DNA of 64,000 nt, from assembly GCF_000208865.1 (NCBI RefSeq), contig NC_018397.1, positions 248,001 to 312,000 on the forward strand, in the 5' to 3' direction. Shown here one piece after another: positions 35,701 to 46,085 of the stretch (positions are counted from its first letter, which is position 1; every line of letters begins with the position of its first letter). The notes below the pieces were generated by a model that saw nothing but the letters and a program-made list of their open reading frames with translations, was not told the origin of the DNA and made no database searches. A program made the position numbers and the translations under genes. This DNA comes from Neospora caninum Liverpool (taxonomy: Eukaryota; Apicomplexa; Conoidasida; Eucoccidiorida; Sarcocystidae).

Positions 35701-37052
35701 GAAGAAGACAGAACAGAACAGGAAGAAGCAGAAGACGACGAAGGCGACGGCGCAGAAGAGGAAATCGTCGACGTGGATAGACGTCCTTCGGACGTACAGT
35801 GACTGCGTGGGCGATCTGTCCCGTGACGCAGTAGGTCAGTCACCTCTGGTCTGGTACCCCCGTGTGTTTTGTCACAGGTCGCTCTGGCGGTTGCCGCTGC
35901 GTCGACAATGAGTTGCCAGAGTCCCCCTTGAGTCTTTTCTTCGGCAAGCGTCTCCCGTCTGTTCGGCGGCTGATTCTGTCTCCGTTGCATGCGCTCCAGC
36001 TGACCAGCCAAGGCGTTCAGCCACAGCGCCACGTGCTTGGGCGTCGACAGAAGCTTCTCGAGCTGCCTTTTCATTTCATCCTGCTCTTGCGTCCACGCAA
36101 GTGTGTCAGCATCTCCCTCTGCGTCTTTCACGTCCTTCACCGCTTCCCCTCCATCACACAAAATCCCATCTTGTCTCCCTTTGTCCTCTCTTTCTCCTCT
36201 CTCCGGTGAACCTGAAACGTCTGTCGGCTTCTTCAGTCCCTCCCCTAGCGCACGTGAGCCGCTCCCACGCCGCCGCTCTCCCAGAGACCCACATCTCTCC
36301 GGAGTTCTCCATCCACCCGCTTTCTGCTTCACCCCTCTCTCTTGCACTCGTCGCCCCTCCCAGAGGCTGCGCTCCCTCTCTGCCTTGTGCTCCGAGGCAT
36401 CTCCAGCGTCTCCGGCGGACTCTGGAGACTTCCGCGGAAAGATGGAAAAAACGATGTCTCTCTCTGTCGAGCTGTGACAGCGGCGGAGCGCGACGGAGAA
36501 GTACCTGCGTCTTTCGAGAGGCACGCGTCTGGCTTCGCCCAGCCTGGCTGAGGATATTTTTCGGGCCCTGTCTTTCAGCGGATGAGGGAGACGGGTTGGC
36601 CAGCTCAAGTGGGTGTTCGCGGCACACCTGGGGCTGTCCCTGTCGCCGACGGTGGCCCAGCGGCGTCCCGGAACTTGCGCGGTTTGACCTTCCCCTTTCC
36701 CAGTCTCGTTCCCGCCCTTCCCTCTCCCGTCTTCTCTCTCGCCTGCGGCTGTCCCTCTCTCCGATGTGTCCACTCTGCCCCTCCCATCGGCACTGGGAAA
36801 AAGAGCTCGGCTCCGGCACACAGGCGGCAGCCGAGCAAGAGACGACGCTGGCGGCTGCCTGCCGTCACGCGGAACAGGAGGGACAGCGAAGAGCACCTCG
36901 CTTGCCAGGGCCTTGGCTTCGCCCTGAAACGTCCTGGCTCTGGAGCAGTCTCGCGGGAGAGATCTCGAGGGTAGACAGATGACCGGAGACGAAGAGGGTG
37001 GAACCGAAGACAGGCCTTTTCCCTTCCAGAGGCGAATGGGTATCGACGCCAT
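29739..37052 (-). CDS. large helical-repeat protein with RAP-like C-terminus, seven exons
   Basis: Proposed minus-strand exons: 37052-33609, 33373-33167, 32995-32771, 32259-30937, 30527-30321, 30194-30134 and 29914-29739. All phases agree, giving about 1880 residues. The ATG at 37052 (GTCATGG) replaces a longer GTG-opened frame. Repeat units are spread through long disordered inserts: about 336 (HVALWLNALAGQLERM), 484 (FWTWAAELL), 680 (LRECLLTLLLSIQNW), 920 (SPQGLSLLLHGFAAL) and 1085 (PKQAVRLVYSLCEL). Exon 2 adds HFALLLHLFATAQ, exon 3 TPQGLANVFSAVAKLDV, and exon 4 TVSQLQAVLLHLAFEF. Exon 4 ends PPYVVDIAVHP, like the start of a RAP domain, but later exons match RAP only weakly. The role is inferred as organellar RNA binding, processing or ribosome assembly. 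A Ser-rich tract is encoded near 35640-35790. The first four exons are well supported; the last three are provisional. Confidence 0.65.
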
Positions 37053-38240
37053 GACGCAGACGGGAAAAACTGCTCCTCTGTTAGTCTTTACCCCACCTCT
37101 TCTTACCGGGGTAGGCGAGACCCACCAAGCAGAGAAGAAGGAGCCCGCGGCGGAGAGACAGAGCGAACAGAGCCAGTCGGAGCGGGGACAAGGGGAAGAT
37201 GAAGAAGAGGAAGACCAGCGGAAAGTAGACACGTTCTGTGTGCGAGAGGCCCATCGCGCGCCCCCTGAGGCTGTTCATTCGAGATTCGACCGGCACTCGT
37301 GGGCAAACACAAGTCAGGACTTTTCACATGGCCAGCTTCCTGCCTTGCCGACGCAGCAGGAAGTCGAGAAAAGAACGCTGAAGAAGAAAGGGTAGAAGCC
37401 GAACGCGGCGCCATCAACGGAGAGGGGGGCCAAAGATGAAACGAGAGGAACACAAAAAAAAGTGGACGCACGAAGGGGTGGTGGTGAAGACCCTTTTTTA
37501 TGTAGCAATAATGCCTTGTTTCGCTCCTGCCGTTCCTAGTCGCGAGGAGGGACGTGACGGTCGTCGGAGAGAATCCATTGCGCCCTTCTTTCTCTGTGTC
37601 TTTTTCTATGTTTCTCAGGACTCCTCAAGACCCCAGGACAGTCGCGGCGCGGAATCAAAGAAAACAAGGTAAAGCCTCACATCTGCGCCTGCCACTACAG
37701 GACTCACATCCACATGTAGGTATTGGAAAGCCTGCATCAATTATCACTAGAAGAGATGTGCAATCTATCCATCGGTGTGTCCACAATCCTCGTTTCTGCT
37801 CCTCGTTGCACAACTCGACTCCCGATGCCGACTCACGAGGAATCCCCGGCAACAAATCGGCGATACCCCTCGTGGATTCTGTAGCGTTCATTCGCCTCTG
37901 TACTGTCCCTCTGAACCGGCTACCGCGGCGCCAATCTTCCGGGAGAGAGGCCTTTCTTCGGCTTACGGCGGCGCCGTGGCGAAAACGGGGCATTTACAGC
38001 AGAAACAGAAGCCGTCTGCAGCGGCATTGCGCGATTTGACTCGGCTGCATGCGCCAGGAGAGGAAAAAGGCAGGTCTTGGTGAAGAGCCGTGAGGTCCTC
38101 TGACGCGGCTTTCCACGGATATCTTCCCTAGCGCTTGCGGATCGTCGCTCTCTGTTCTCCGATATGTCTCAGTCAAATCTCCTCTTTCTACTCGTTTTCC
38201 TCAAGGTCCCTTCGGGGCTGGTCCAGGGACTTGGTCGACA

Positions 38241-38247
38241 TGCATGC
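38241..38247. promoter_or_regulatory. TGCATGC word upstream of RAP-like gene
   Basis: TGCATGC is enriched upstream of Toxoplasma genes and resembles ApiAP2 factor sites. This copy is 1.2 kb upstream of the ATG at 37052. Function is inferred only from the word. Confidence 0.2.
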
Positions 38248-40067
38248 ACATCGCTGTTGCAGGTTCCGCTGTTAAGCGAGTGCAGCAGCGCTGGACTTGT
38301 GTGTTCTTGCACGGTGTCTCCCGTGATTCGCTTTTCTGCGCCCTTGCATCGGATCGCTCCTTTCCCCAGCCGGAACTGTGCGCATTCTTCCTCGGCGTCG
38401 GTGTTTCTGGTCCGTACCGTTTCTTGGAAGCTTCTCCGGGTCACTTTTCCTGGCGGTCCTCCCAGGCACGACTCCACGCGCGAGACTCGTCGGCCGCCAG
38501 GAGCTCTGACGCGCCCGGCGCCTGTGCAGCAGCGTGCGCCCGTGTCAAAATCGATTCCGAGGAGACGCTTTTGAACGTTGGCAAGGAAAAGAGAGCTTGA
38601 TGAGGTGCCACGTATACTTCCTGCTCACGCATATTTTTTCGCGTATTCAGTTCGCTGTGTGTTCTTTCGCGGAGTGGGTGTATGTACACCTGGTGTTTGC
38701 GACGTTCGCTTGCAAGGTGGAACTCCCGCTTTTCCGCATACACGAAATGGCGAGGGAATCACCCTCTTTCGGAAGTGTCTCCTTCCTCGGCAAATAAATA
38801 GCGATAGACGTGTCTGTATACAGCAGTCAGCAATCGTGTGAGCGGGAGAGATAAATATGTATCGATAACGTATGTATCGACGTCGGCGTAGTTGCAAACG
38901 CATATGTACAGCTGTGCACACAGTTACGCATGTACGTGACTGCATGTTTCTCCAGGCTGGAGAGGCAAGGAGCGTTGGCCCTGATTTTTTCGGGTAGAAT
39001 AGGATGGCAGGTGCGTCTGTGACCGCCGGATTTGTGTGTCGGTGAGATCCCTACTGTGCTGTTCTCTATTGAAAAGGCAGTCACGCAGGATTTTGTGCCG
39101 GGGAGAGGCACACAGAGCAGAGAAGCGAGGGTGAAACGACGAGGAGGAGGAAGTGTTTCAACAAAAAAAGGCAAGCGGCGGGAAAATCACGGGGTGACAC
39201 GACGCCGAAGCAGATGTGCAGAGGCGCTGAAATGACGCAGAACTGCGAAACGAAGTCAGACGCGAAGGAGAGAGGAAAGAGGGCCCCGAAGCGTCTATTT
39301 ACGCAGACGAAAGGCACTACCACAAGAGGGAGAGTTAGAGTCCGCAAATGCGAAAGTCGCCGCGATAGAGACTGAAGGAATCTCGTCGCTTTATTCCGAG
39401 AAAAAACTCGAATATCTTTCTGGTGGCTCTTCCGTGAGCCGAGGAGCAACGGAGTGAAAGCACCGGTGCCATCGACTGAAAGAGTCGAACAGTTGCGGCG
39501 TTCTCCCCCCGATAAAGGGCACAGACACACAATTTTAGACAGGCATATTTCCGGTCGGGTTCACGACGCCTATGTGGGACTACATAGCTACGCACATCTT
39601 CCTATAGACAGTTCGTTGCGGATATCTACACGGCACGTTGTATCGATAGCCGCATCATACATGTAGTATTTCTCAAGATCTGTATGCGCAGATATACCTA
39701 TGCACAGATACAGGAAGTGTAGACGATGAGGCATATACGGCAGCAGTTGAGAAGAAGCGGAGAGAAGAGAAAGAAGCGACGACTCCCTATGCTTCCTTCA
39801 TTTCCTGGATCTGCAAACACACACAAAAGCGACAGACAGGTCGAACAGAGTGGCGTCGAAGCAGAAGTACTACAGAACGACAGGCGACCGACACCTGCGC
39901 ATGCAGACTCGGGATCTGAGCAGAAAGAAAACGGGAAACAGCGGCCACCACGGACTCTCCGCGCCGCAGATGAACAAGACAGGTAGCGGACTATCCCGGA
40001 AAAAACCAAAAACGTTGTAAAAAGAAACCTCACCTCCTACTATTCCCCCATGTATATAACGCGCGTC

Positions 40068-40070
<3 letters not shown>

Positions 40071-40101
<31 letters not shown>
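40071..40101. repeat. (AT)n microsatellite
   Basis: Uninterrupted AT dinucleotide run of 31 bases just past the proposed stop codon of the EF-P gene. Confidence 0.95.
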
Positions 40102-40104
<3 letters not shown>

Positions 40105-40269
40105 GTATTATATGTATATGCATGTCTGTCTGTACGCATCTATGCGTGTACACAGATTTAAGTGCAGGTATCTATCAAGGTGCATGTTATTTCTGTTTGC
40201 GCACGGATATGTCTCTACGTGAGAGCAGATGCACACCCGTCAACGAGAAACGAGTTCGAGTGTCCGCCC

Positions 40270-42472
40270 TCACTTTAGTTGCTGGACGACCGCAGGTGGA
40301 AGAGAAATTTTGATTGGCGAACCGTCGTGGAGCGAAGCGACAACTTTCAATTCCGCTGACAAAAGGTAGACACGAAACAGAAAGAAGCATGAACAACGCC
40401 GACATGCCCACGCACCTACACGCTTGACGACATTCAATACCTACTCAAACTCATAGATGTATATTTAGATATTTGATGTGTATACAGTTCGATGGACACC
40501 TGTGGATATGCGTTCATGATTAACGCCCGATCTCCCTAACGCAGAGGCAAGAGAAAGACAGGGAAGCGTTTGCCACCAAGCACAGAAACAGATAAATATA
40601 TATATATATATATATATTTGTATGTCAGCGCATACACACGCCTTTGGGCATGCAAATTACTTGCTCATGCGTGTATGTGTGCCTTTATGTGCATTACATA
40701 TGTCCTTGAATGGTAGATGCCTGAGGGTGTGCAGAAACATGGAGGTTGGGTATTCCTGTGTGGCGGCCAGTTGTGCCTTGTTCTGCGTACGTTTCAGGAA
40801 TGGAACCACCGACGAGCCTCCAAACAGCTTGAGGGGAAATTCCACCTGCACAGACGCAAAGCAGAGCAGGGAGACTATCCTTTTTCACTCGGAGTGATCC
40901 GACATCTGTCTCGTTGCGTTCTGGGATGTCAAAGCTTCGACAGATTCGAAAGAGCGGAAAACGCGCAAGGCCGTGGCTCATCATCGACAAGACACAGGGG
41001 GGAGCGAGGGAAAGAAAACCGCCGAACGTGGCCGACAGACAGCTCGGAAGCTAAAGCCGCAGTTATGCACGTGTCTTTCGAGTCGATAGAGCTGCGTGTC
41101 TTCTGTCTCAGAGTGAGGCGGATTGGTCTCGCGCGTGTTTATGTCCCTTGCTGTCTACGTCGTTGCGGCTGCGCCTCGGGGGCAGGAGGCGGCGACGGAG
41201 CGCTGCATGCGTGCTGACCTCGTCGAAATTCTCATCCGCCAAAACGACCGTGTCGTTCTCTTCGTCGACATACATCACCTGGAAGGTCTTTTTCTCCGGC
41301 TGAATCACTGGACGCCAAAAACAAAAAAGATGGAAAGCGTCGAGACAGCTGGGCTACCGACCTCCGCTTGTTCTCCAGCGCCCCGATCTCACCGAGTCGC
41401 GAAGAAAAGAAAATTACGGAATCCGCGCACATTTCGGAGAGGTGCACAGAGAGAGAAAAATGGAAGAGAGGGAAGAGAGAGAGAGGGAGAGTGAGGTGAG
41501 CGAGTCGACAAACAGCGAGCGAGGAGACCGAGAGTCGAGAGACAGAGAGCGTTTCGGGGCGACAAGGTTGCCGGAGACAACAGCCCATTACCGAAGGGCT
41601 CACCTTCCAGTTTTTTGTTCACAGAAAAGTTCGCTTCACCGGCTTTGAAAGTTGCGAGGTCGATGTAGGCAATCTGGACACGCGCGCAAAACGAATTCAC
41701 ACAGATGCCAATGCGTCAGAAAGCGCCACGCGACGCTGAGTGCCGGGGACGCCTTTCCTTTTGACAACAAAGGCTCGGTCCTCTACGAACGTGCATTCTA
41801 CGCCCAGCATTCCCTCACTCCGGCGTGAGAGAACACTTCCCGTCACTGCTGGGCACAGACACGCCAGTTCCCGAAGAGATCTCTTCTACAGCCTGGACGG
41901 CGTCGGGTGTTTTCTCCTCTGTTTGTGTCGTGTCCGGTTTCCTTCCCCTTGCTCACGTTCAGCGCCTCCGCCTTCCTTCGCTTTTCGTTTTGCTTTTCTT
42001 AGTCGACTCTCTGGTCCCATTGCTCCTCTTCTTCGCAGCTTCGTTGTCTTCTCGTTTCTCTTCTCTTCTTCTCACTTCATCCCTTCGCTTCATCACGCTC
42101 AGTCTCTTCTCTTTTTCTCTTCTTCTCTCTCCTTCTCTCCTCTTCTTCACTCTTCTTCTCTCTCCTTCTCTCTCACCCCAATGGACGCAGCGCCTCGGCC
42201 CGACTTGATTTGCCGCCACTCGGTGACTTCCACCGTTTTGCCTGAAGGCGTTTTTTTCCGAAAAAAAGAGAGGCGAATGAGGAAACATCAAAAACTCCGA
42301 AAGGCGCCGAGATAAAGAGTCGTTTAAAAGCACACACAAAAATGGAAAGAGACACCGAGAGAGACAAGCCGACGCCAGAAGAAATACAGAGATGAAGAAA
42401 AGCATACGTATTAATGTAAACAGCTCTGAGCCACAGAAACGGATTGATCATTAAACACAGATCTACGTAACC

Positions 42473-42506
<34 letters not shown>

Positions 42507-43209
42507 ATGCATATGCATCTGCACGCGGATAATGAGGTAGAGGCGAATGTGAAGAAGTATCAACGGCGTGTCGACATAAGAAGACGGAAGAGCAGCAGTA
42601 AGGGAGACGCCTCGGAATCTAGGCTTTCCGATATTGGCGAAAAGACACGCGACGACAGACAGAGAGTAGGGCGAGTCGAGAGGCAGGCAAGTCACCGGTC
42701 TTGAAGAGCACGTGGAGACGAGCGCCGTAGTAGGGAACCTCCCCTACAGTCGTCTCTTGTGTGTCTCGCGTCTGCTTACCATCAATGACGACAATATGCC
42801 CCTGGCGAATGTCGCCGACGCCCACAGTTGCAAAGTGCCTTGCGTGGGAAGGGGAGAAGCGCGCGGGGCGAGTCTTTCCGAGGAAACCAGCAGACGATCC
42901 TCCATAAAATCTTCTGTCTGCCCCGCCAACTCGCCGAAAATGGAGAGGCTCGGCAGGTGGGGGCGCACTTGTCGAGGCGTTTTTTCTCAGCCGACAGAGT
43001 GGAAAATAGGGGAGGCCAGGCGCCAGAGCAGACCGACCAAGTGGAGACAGCGGCGAGGGAGCGGCGGAGAGGGAGAGAGCGGCAGAAGAGGGACAGGGAA
43101 GCGACACGCGGGGCTGCACCAGTCGCGGGAGTTTCGCAGAGAGAAGATGGCGCGTCTGCAAGAGACGAGAGAGCGGAGAGGAGACGGTCGAGACTGGAGA
43201 AGCCGCCAT
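40270..43209 (-). CDS. bacterial-type elongation factor P homologue, organellar, six exons
   Basis: Minus-strand exons are 43209-42780, 42241-42177, 41673-41604, 41307-41219, 40845-40791 and 40355-40270. They join in phase to give 264 residues. The first 125 or so residues are an Arg/Ser/Pro-rich presequence (MAASPVSTVSSPLSRLLQTR) without a signal peptide, suggesting import into the mitochondrion. The rest aligns almost without gaps to EF-P: GDIRQGHIVVIDG, TVEVTEWRQIKSGRGAAS (the loop that reaches the peptidyl-transferase centre, tip Arg159), then MYVDEENDTVVLADENFDE, VEFPLKLFGG and LKVVASLHDGSPIKISLPP. EF-P relieves ribosome stalling at polyproline. The frame stops (TGA 40272-40270) within domain II, so the C-terminal OB domain III of bacterial EF-P is absent. 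The stop overlaps a possible GTGAGG donor, so a missing last exon is the alternative. CTU1 lies head to head. Confidence 0.8.
40596..40617. repeat. (AT)n microsatellite in EF-P intron
   Basis: AT dinucleotide run of 22 bases in intron 40790-40356 of the EF-P gene. Confidence 0.9.
42475..42504. repeat. (AT)n microsatellite in EF-P intron 1
   Basis: AT dinucleotide run of 30 bases inside the first intron (42779-42242) of the EF-P gene. Confidence 0.95.
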
Positions 43210-43967
43210 CGAGAAAAGAGGAGAAAATGCGGTTCGGAAGAGAAAAGAAGTGGACTGAGAGGCTCAGAGCGAGCGAACGAAAAAAAGGGAGAAAAGAGGA
43301 AAGAGGAATGAAGATGGAAGGGAGCAAAAGAAATTTACTGTTGAGCAGGATGGCAAAAGGAGGCCTGTTCGTGTGTAACAAAGAACAGTGGACGAAACAC
43401 GCAGCAGTAGAGCAGAGAGAAAGGAGGTTCTTGTTCTCCGTGTGCCTGAAGAGAGTTTATTCTTTTTAGATGGTGGAAAAGACAAGACGGCAATTGGGCG
43501 GAACAGAGAAGAAACGGAGAAACAAAGGCAGTTTTCCTTCCCTAGAACAATCGACCGCAGGTTCCGTCGGGAGATTGTGCATGTGTGGCGAAAAATAAAC
43601 GAGATTTTTATACGCCTGCATGCGCTACATTCGATTGATTTTCAGAAAAATGACGTGGAGTTCTGTAGCAATTCTTTTCCACGTTTTTCTGTAAGAGGAA
43701 AAGTTCTTTCTCTTTTTTTCTAAGGTGCGAGACTAAACGAGAGAATAGAATTTGCAGGAGCTAAGCCCAGCGAAGGGCGATCGTCTGCATTGAACGAAGG
43801 GAAAAGAAACACAGGCAAGGCGGTCGAATGTGAGAAAAAAATTCAAAGGAGAGGCAAAGGGACTCTTCCTCCGTCTTTCTGAGGTCGACAGCGAGGACAA
43901 CGGCGAACGCAACTGCCTCCAGCTCTTCCCTTCTTTCGACACGTTTGTCGCATCTTTGTCTCTCGAA
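43210..43967. promoter_or_regulatory. bidirectional promoter region between EF-P and CTU1
   Basis: Only 758 bases separate the divergent start codons of the EF-P gene (43209, minus) and CTU1 (43968, plus), so the two 5' UTRs and promoters share this interval. It holds one TGCATGC word and purine-rich stretches. Upstream in-frame extension of CTU1 begins with GTG only. Shared regulation is an inference from spacing. Confidence 0.45.
43617..43623. promoter_or_regulatory. TGCATGC word in the EF-P/CTU1 divergent promoter
   Basis: TGCATGC lies about 350 bases upstream of the CTU1 ATG and about 410 bases upstream of the EF-P ATG. The word is a known enriched element of Toxoplasma promoters and fits an ApiAP2 site. 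No experimental support is visible. Confidence 0.3.
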
Positions 43968-46085
43968 ATGGAGTCTCTGCTTCCTCGCTCTCCTCTCTCT
44001 TCCTCCTTCCCGTCTTGCCCTTCCTCTACCTCTCCTTCTTTCTCTTCGTCTTGTTCTTCTTCCTCTACCCCTCCTTCTTTCTCTTCGTCTTGTCCTTCTT
44101 CCTCTACCCCTCCTTCTTTCTCTTCGTCTTGTCCTTCTTTTTCTACCCTTCCTTCGTCTACTCCTTCTTCCACTTCTTGTTCGTCTTCCTTTTCTTCCTC
44201 TTCTTCCCCTTTCTCTGTTTCCTCGTCTTCGCTCCCTGAGGCGCCGCCTGTGCGTTTCCCGCCTTCTCGTTGTCAGTTCTGCGGGTCTCCGAGAGTCAGT
44301 TTGGTTCGCGTGGCTTCTCGGCTGCGGAGTTGCCGAGCCTGTTTCATTCGCGCGTTCGAGGACGACGTCTGGGCTTTCATCCGGCGGTTCTCCCTCTTCC
44401 ACTCGGGACAAAAAGTTGCGGTCTGTGTGTCGGGCGGGAAGGATTCCGCCGTGCTTCTCCACGTGCTCCACACGCTAAATGTGAGGGAACATCTGGGCCT
44501 CTCTCTCCATCTCCTCGCTGTCGATGAGGGCATAAAGGGCTACAGAGACCAGGCGCTCGCCGCGGTGAAACGAAACAGCCACGTCTACAACTTACCCCTC
44601 CACATCGTCTCCTACGACAACCTCTACCAGGGATGGACAATGGACCGAATTGCTCAGCAGGCACTAGAGAATGGAAAGCAACCGCCTGTGGCTAGTGCGA
44701 ATCCTTCGTGCTCCGCCGCGTCGCGCTCCTCTTCTCCGTCTATAAGCCGGGCGTGCGGCTGCAGGGGCAATCGCGAGTCGGCGGCTGCGGCGTCAGGAGG
44801 CGCGGTGGGCCCATGTGTGGATGCGGAGGAAAAGGGACAGCATTGCGGGGGGTCCAAGGAGCGAGAAGAAAAAAGCGGGAAGAAAGACGGGCGAAGCGGC
44901 GACTTCACACACAGTTGTACATTTTGTGGAATCTTCCGGCGTCAGGCATTTGAGCGTGGCGCGCAGGACATCGGAGCTGACGTGCTCTGCACTGGTCACA
45001 ATGCAGACGACGGAGCAGAGACGTTTTTGATGAACATTTTGCGAGGCGACGTGCAACGCCTGCCTGTCTCTGGGGCACCCCTCACAGGCTCGCGCGAAGG
45101 GCCGAGTGTGATGCGCGTGAAGCCGTTGCTGGCTTCTTTCCAGCGAGAAGTTGTGCTGTATGCCCACTTCAACCGACTCGACTACTTCGCCACCGAGTGT
45201 ACGTACAGCGGAGCCGCCTACAGAGGCCTTGTCCGCAACTTTTTCTCTTCGCTCCAGGACAATCAGCAGCAACAGCGAATTCTCGACCTCCTCCACGCGG
45301 CGCGGAATCTGTGGACGCCTCCCCTCGCTTGCACAGAGGAAAACGCAAAGGGCAGTCTCGGCTCCGACAGACAGCGTGGCGAACCAGGAAAAGCGGAGGC
45401 GACCCTGACAGCTCTCAGAGGCGAAGAGGGAGAAAGCGCAGAAGAGGAAAGAGATGGCGCAGTCGTCTTGCGTCCAGGAGAAACAATTGAGAACCCATCT
45501 GAGCTAAACACGTCAGAGGGGGCACGTCAACCTGCCGTCTCCCTTGGCTCGTCTTATAGACGGGAAACCGCGATGTCCTGCGAGTCTCCACTCGGCGAGC
45601 CTCGGCTATCACCAAACGCCTCTGCTTCTTCATCTTGTCTTCCTCATTCTTCCCATGGGAGGCCTGTGGAGGCCGCATCTGAGGCTGAAACCGGTGGTTC
45701 ACGAAGACGAGGCGCCGACGATGCGCGAGGGGACCACGGAGGCGAGGAAAGTGTCGACGCGAAGAAAAAGAGCGACGTCTTGCCCGGGAGGAACGGGGAG
45801 TTGCGCCCCTGCGTCCTCTGTGGGTTTCTGACAAAAAAGGATTTGTGTCGTGCATGCGCTCTTGTTCAGGCCCTCAATGAAAACAAACTGGATTTTGTGG
45901 GCATGAATGCAAGGAAAGGAAACAAACTAATGAGAGGCGACGGCCATAAAAAACACGAGAAAGAGAACGCGAGTCGCTGCTCAGAGGGGCCGCGAAGAAA
46001 CGAAACCGCAATCTCCAAGAGACAAGACGCGAGTCCGATGAACCTTGCAAGAAGTCCAGGGTTGCGAGGATCCTTGGCATGGTGA
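43968..46085 (+). CDS. CTU1: cytoplasmic tRNA 2-thiolation protein 1 (CTU1/NCS6)
   Basis: This intronless gene encodes 705 residues from the ATG at 43968. The frame extends upstream only to a GTG. CTU1 with CTU2 adenylates and thiolates U34 of the anticodon of Lys, Glu and Gln tRNAs, taking sulfur from URM1. All hallmarks are present: zinc-type CxxC pairs at 102/105 and about 122/125, the PP-loop SGGKDS (155-160), the DEGIKGYRDQAL block, SCTFCGIFRR with catalytic-type Cys317 and Cys320, TGHNADD (about 343), LMNILRGDVQRL, the YSGAAYRG block, and a C-terminal CVLCGF...CRAC zinc pair (from about 615). It is twice the usual length (about 350) because of a Ser/Pro-rich N-terminal extension built from a 39-bp tandem repeat, an insert of about 65 residues before Cys317, and a long insert before the last zinc pair. 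It should act in the cytosol. Confidence 0.95.
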   Translation: MESLLPRSPLSSSFPSCPSSTSPSFSSSCSSSSTPPSFSSSCPSSSTPPSFSSSCPSFSTLPSSTPSSTSCSSSFSSSSSPFSVSSSSLPEAPPVRFPPSRCQFCGSPRVSLVRVASRLRSCRACFIRAFEDDVWAFIRRFSLFHSGQKVAVCVSGGKDSAVLLHVLHTLNVREHLGLSLHLLAVDEGIKGYRDQALAAVKRNSHVYNLPLHIVSYDNLYQGWTMDRIAQQALENGKQPPVASANPSCSAASRSSSPSISRACGCRGNRESAAAASGGAVGPCVDAEEKGQHCGGSKEREEKSGKKDGRSGDFTHSCTFCGIFRRQAFERGAQDIGADVLCTGHNADDGAETFLMNILRGDVQRLPVSGAPLTGSREGPSVMRVKPLLASFQREVVLYAHFNRLDYFATECTYSGAAYRGLVRNFFSSLQDNQQQQRILDLLHAARNLWTPPLACTEENAKGSLGSDRQRGEPGKAEATLTALRGEEGESAEEERDGAVVLRPGETIENPSELNTSEGARQPAVSLGSSYRRETAMSCESPLGEPRLSPNASASSSCLPHSSHGRPVEAASEAETGGSRRRGADDARGDHGGEESVDAKKKSDVLPGRNGELRPCVLCGFLTKKDLCRACALVQALNENKLDFVGMNARKGNKLMRGDGHKKHEKENASRCSEGPRRNETAISKRQDASPMNLARSPGLRGSLAW
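44023..44139 (+). repeat. coding minisatellite, three 39-bp units
   Basis: Three nearly identical 39-bp units start at 44023, 44062 and 44101 and encode 13-residue repeats such as STPPSFSSSCPSS in the CTU1 N-terminus. A degenerate fourth unit follows. The length keeps frame (39 = 13 codons), so copy number could vary without breaking the gene. Confidence 0.9.

Larger units (their letters stand above)
37053..40269. other. intergenic region upstream of RAP-like gene
   Basis: This 3.2 kb holds the 5' UTR and promoter of the RAP-like gene and the 3' UTR of the EF-P gene, both on the minus strand. It contains a TGCATGC word at 38241-38247 and an (AT)n run at 40071-40101. Short frames on both strands overlap and have no recognisable domain. 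Confidence 0.55.

Noticed and set aside
42696..42743. Possible 48-bp extra exon in the EF-P gene with good splice signals and matching phase
   Set aside because: It would insert 16 residues into domain I. Skipping it gives a gap-free match to EF-P in exactly the expected length.
43830..43967. Upstream extension of the CTU1 frame
   Set aside because: It opens with GTG; the first in-frame ATG (43968) has a good context and precedes all conserved sequence.
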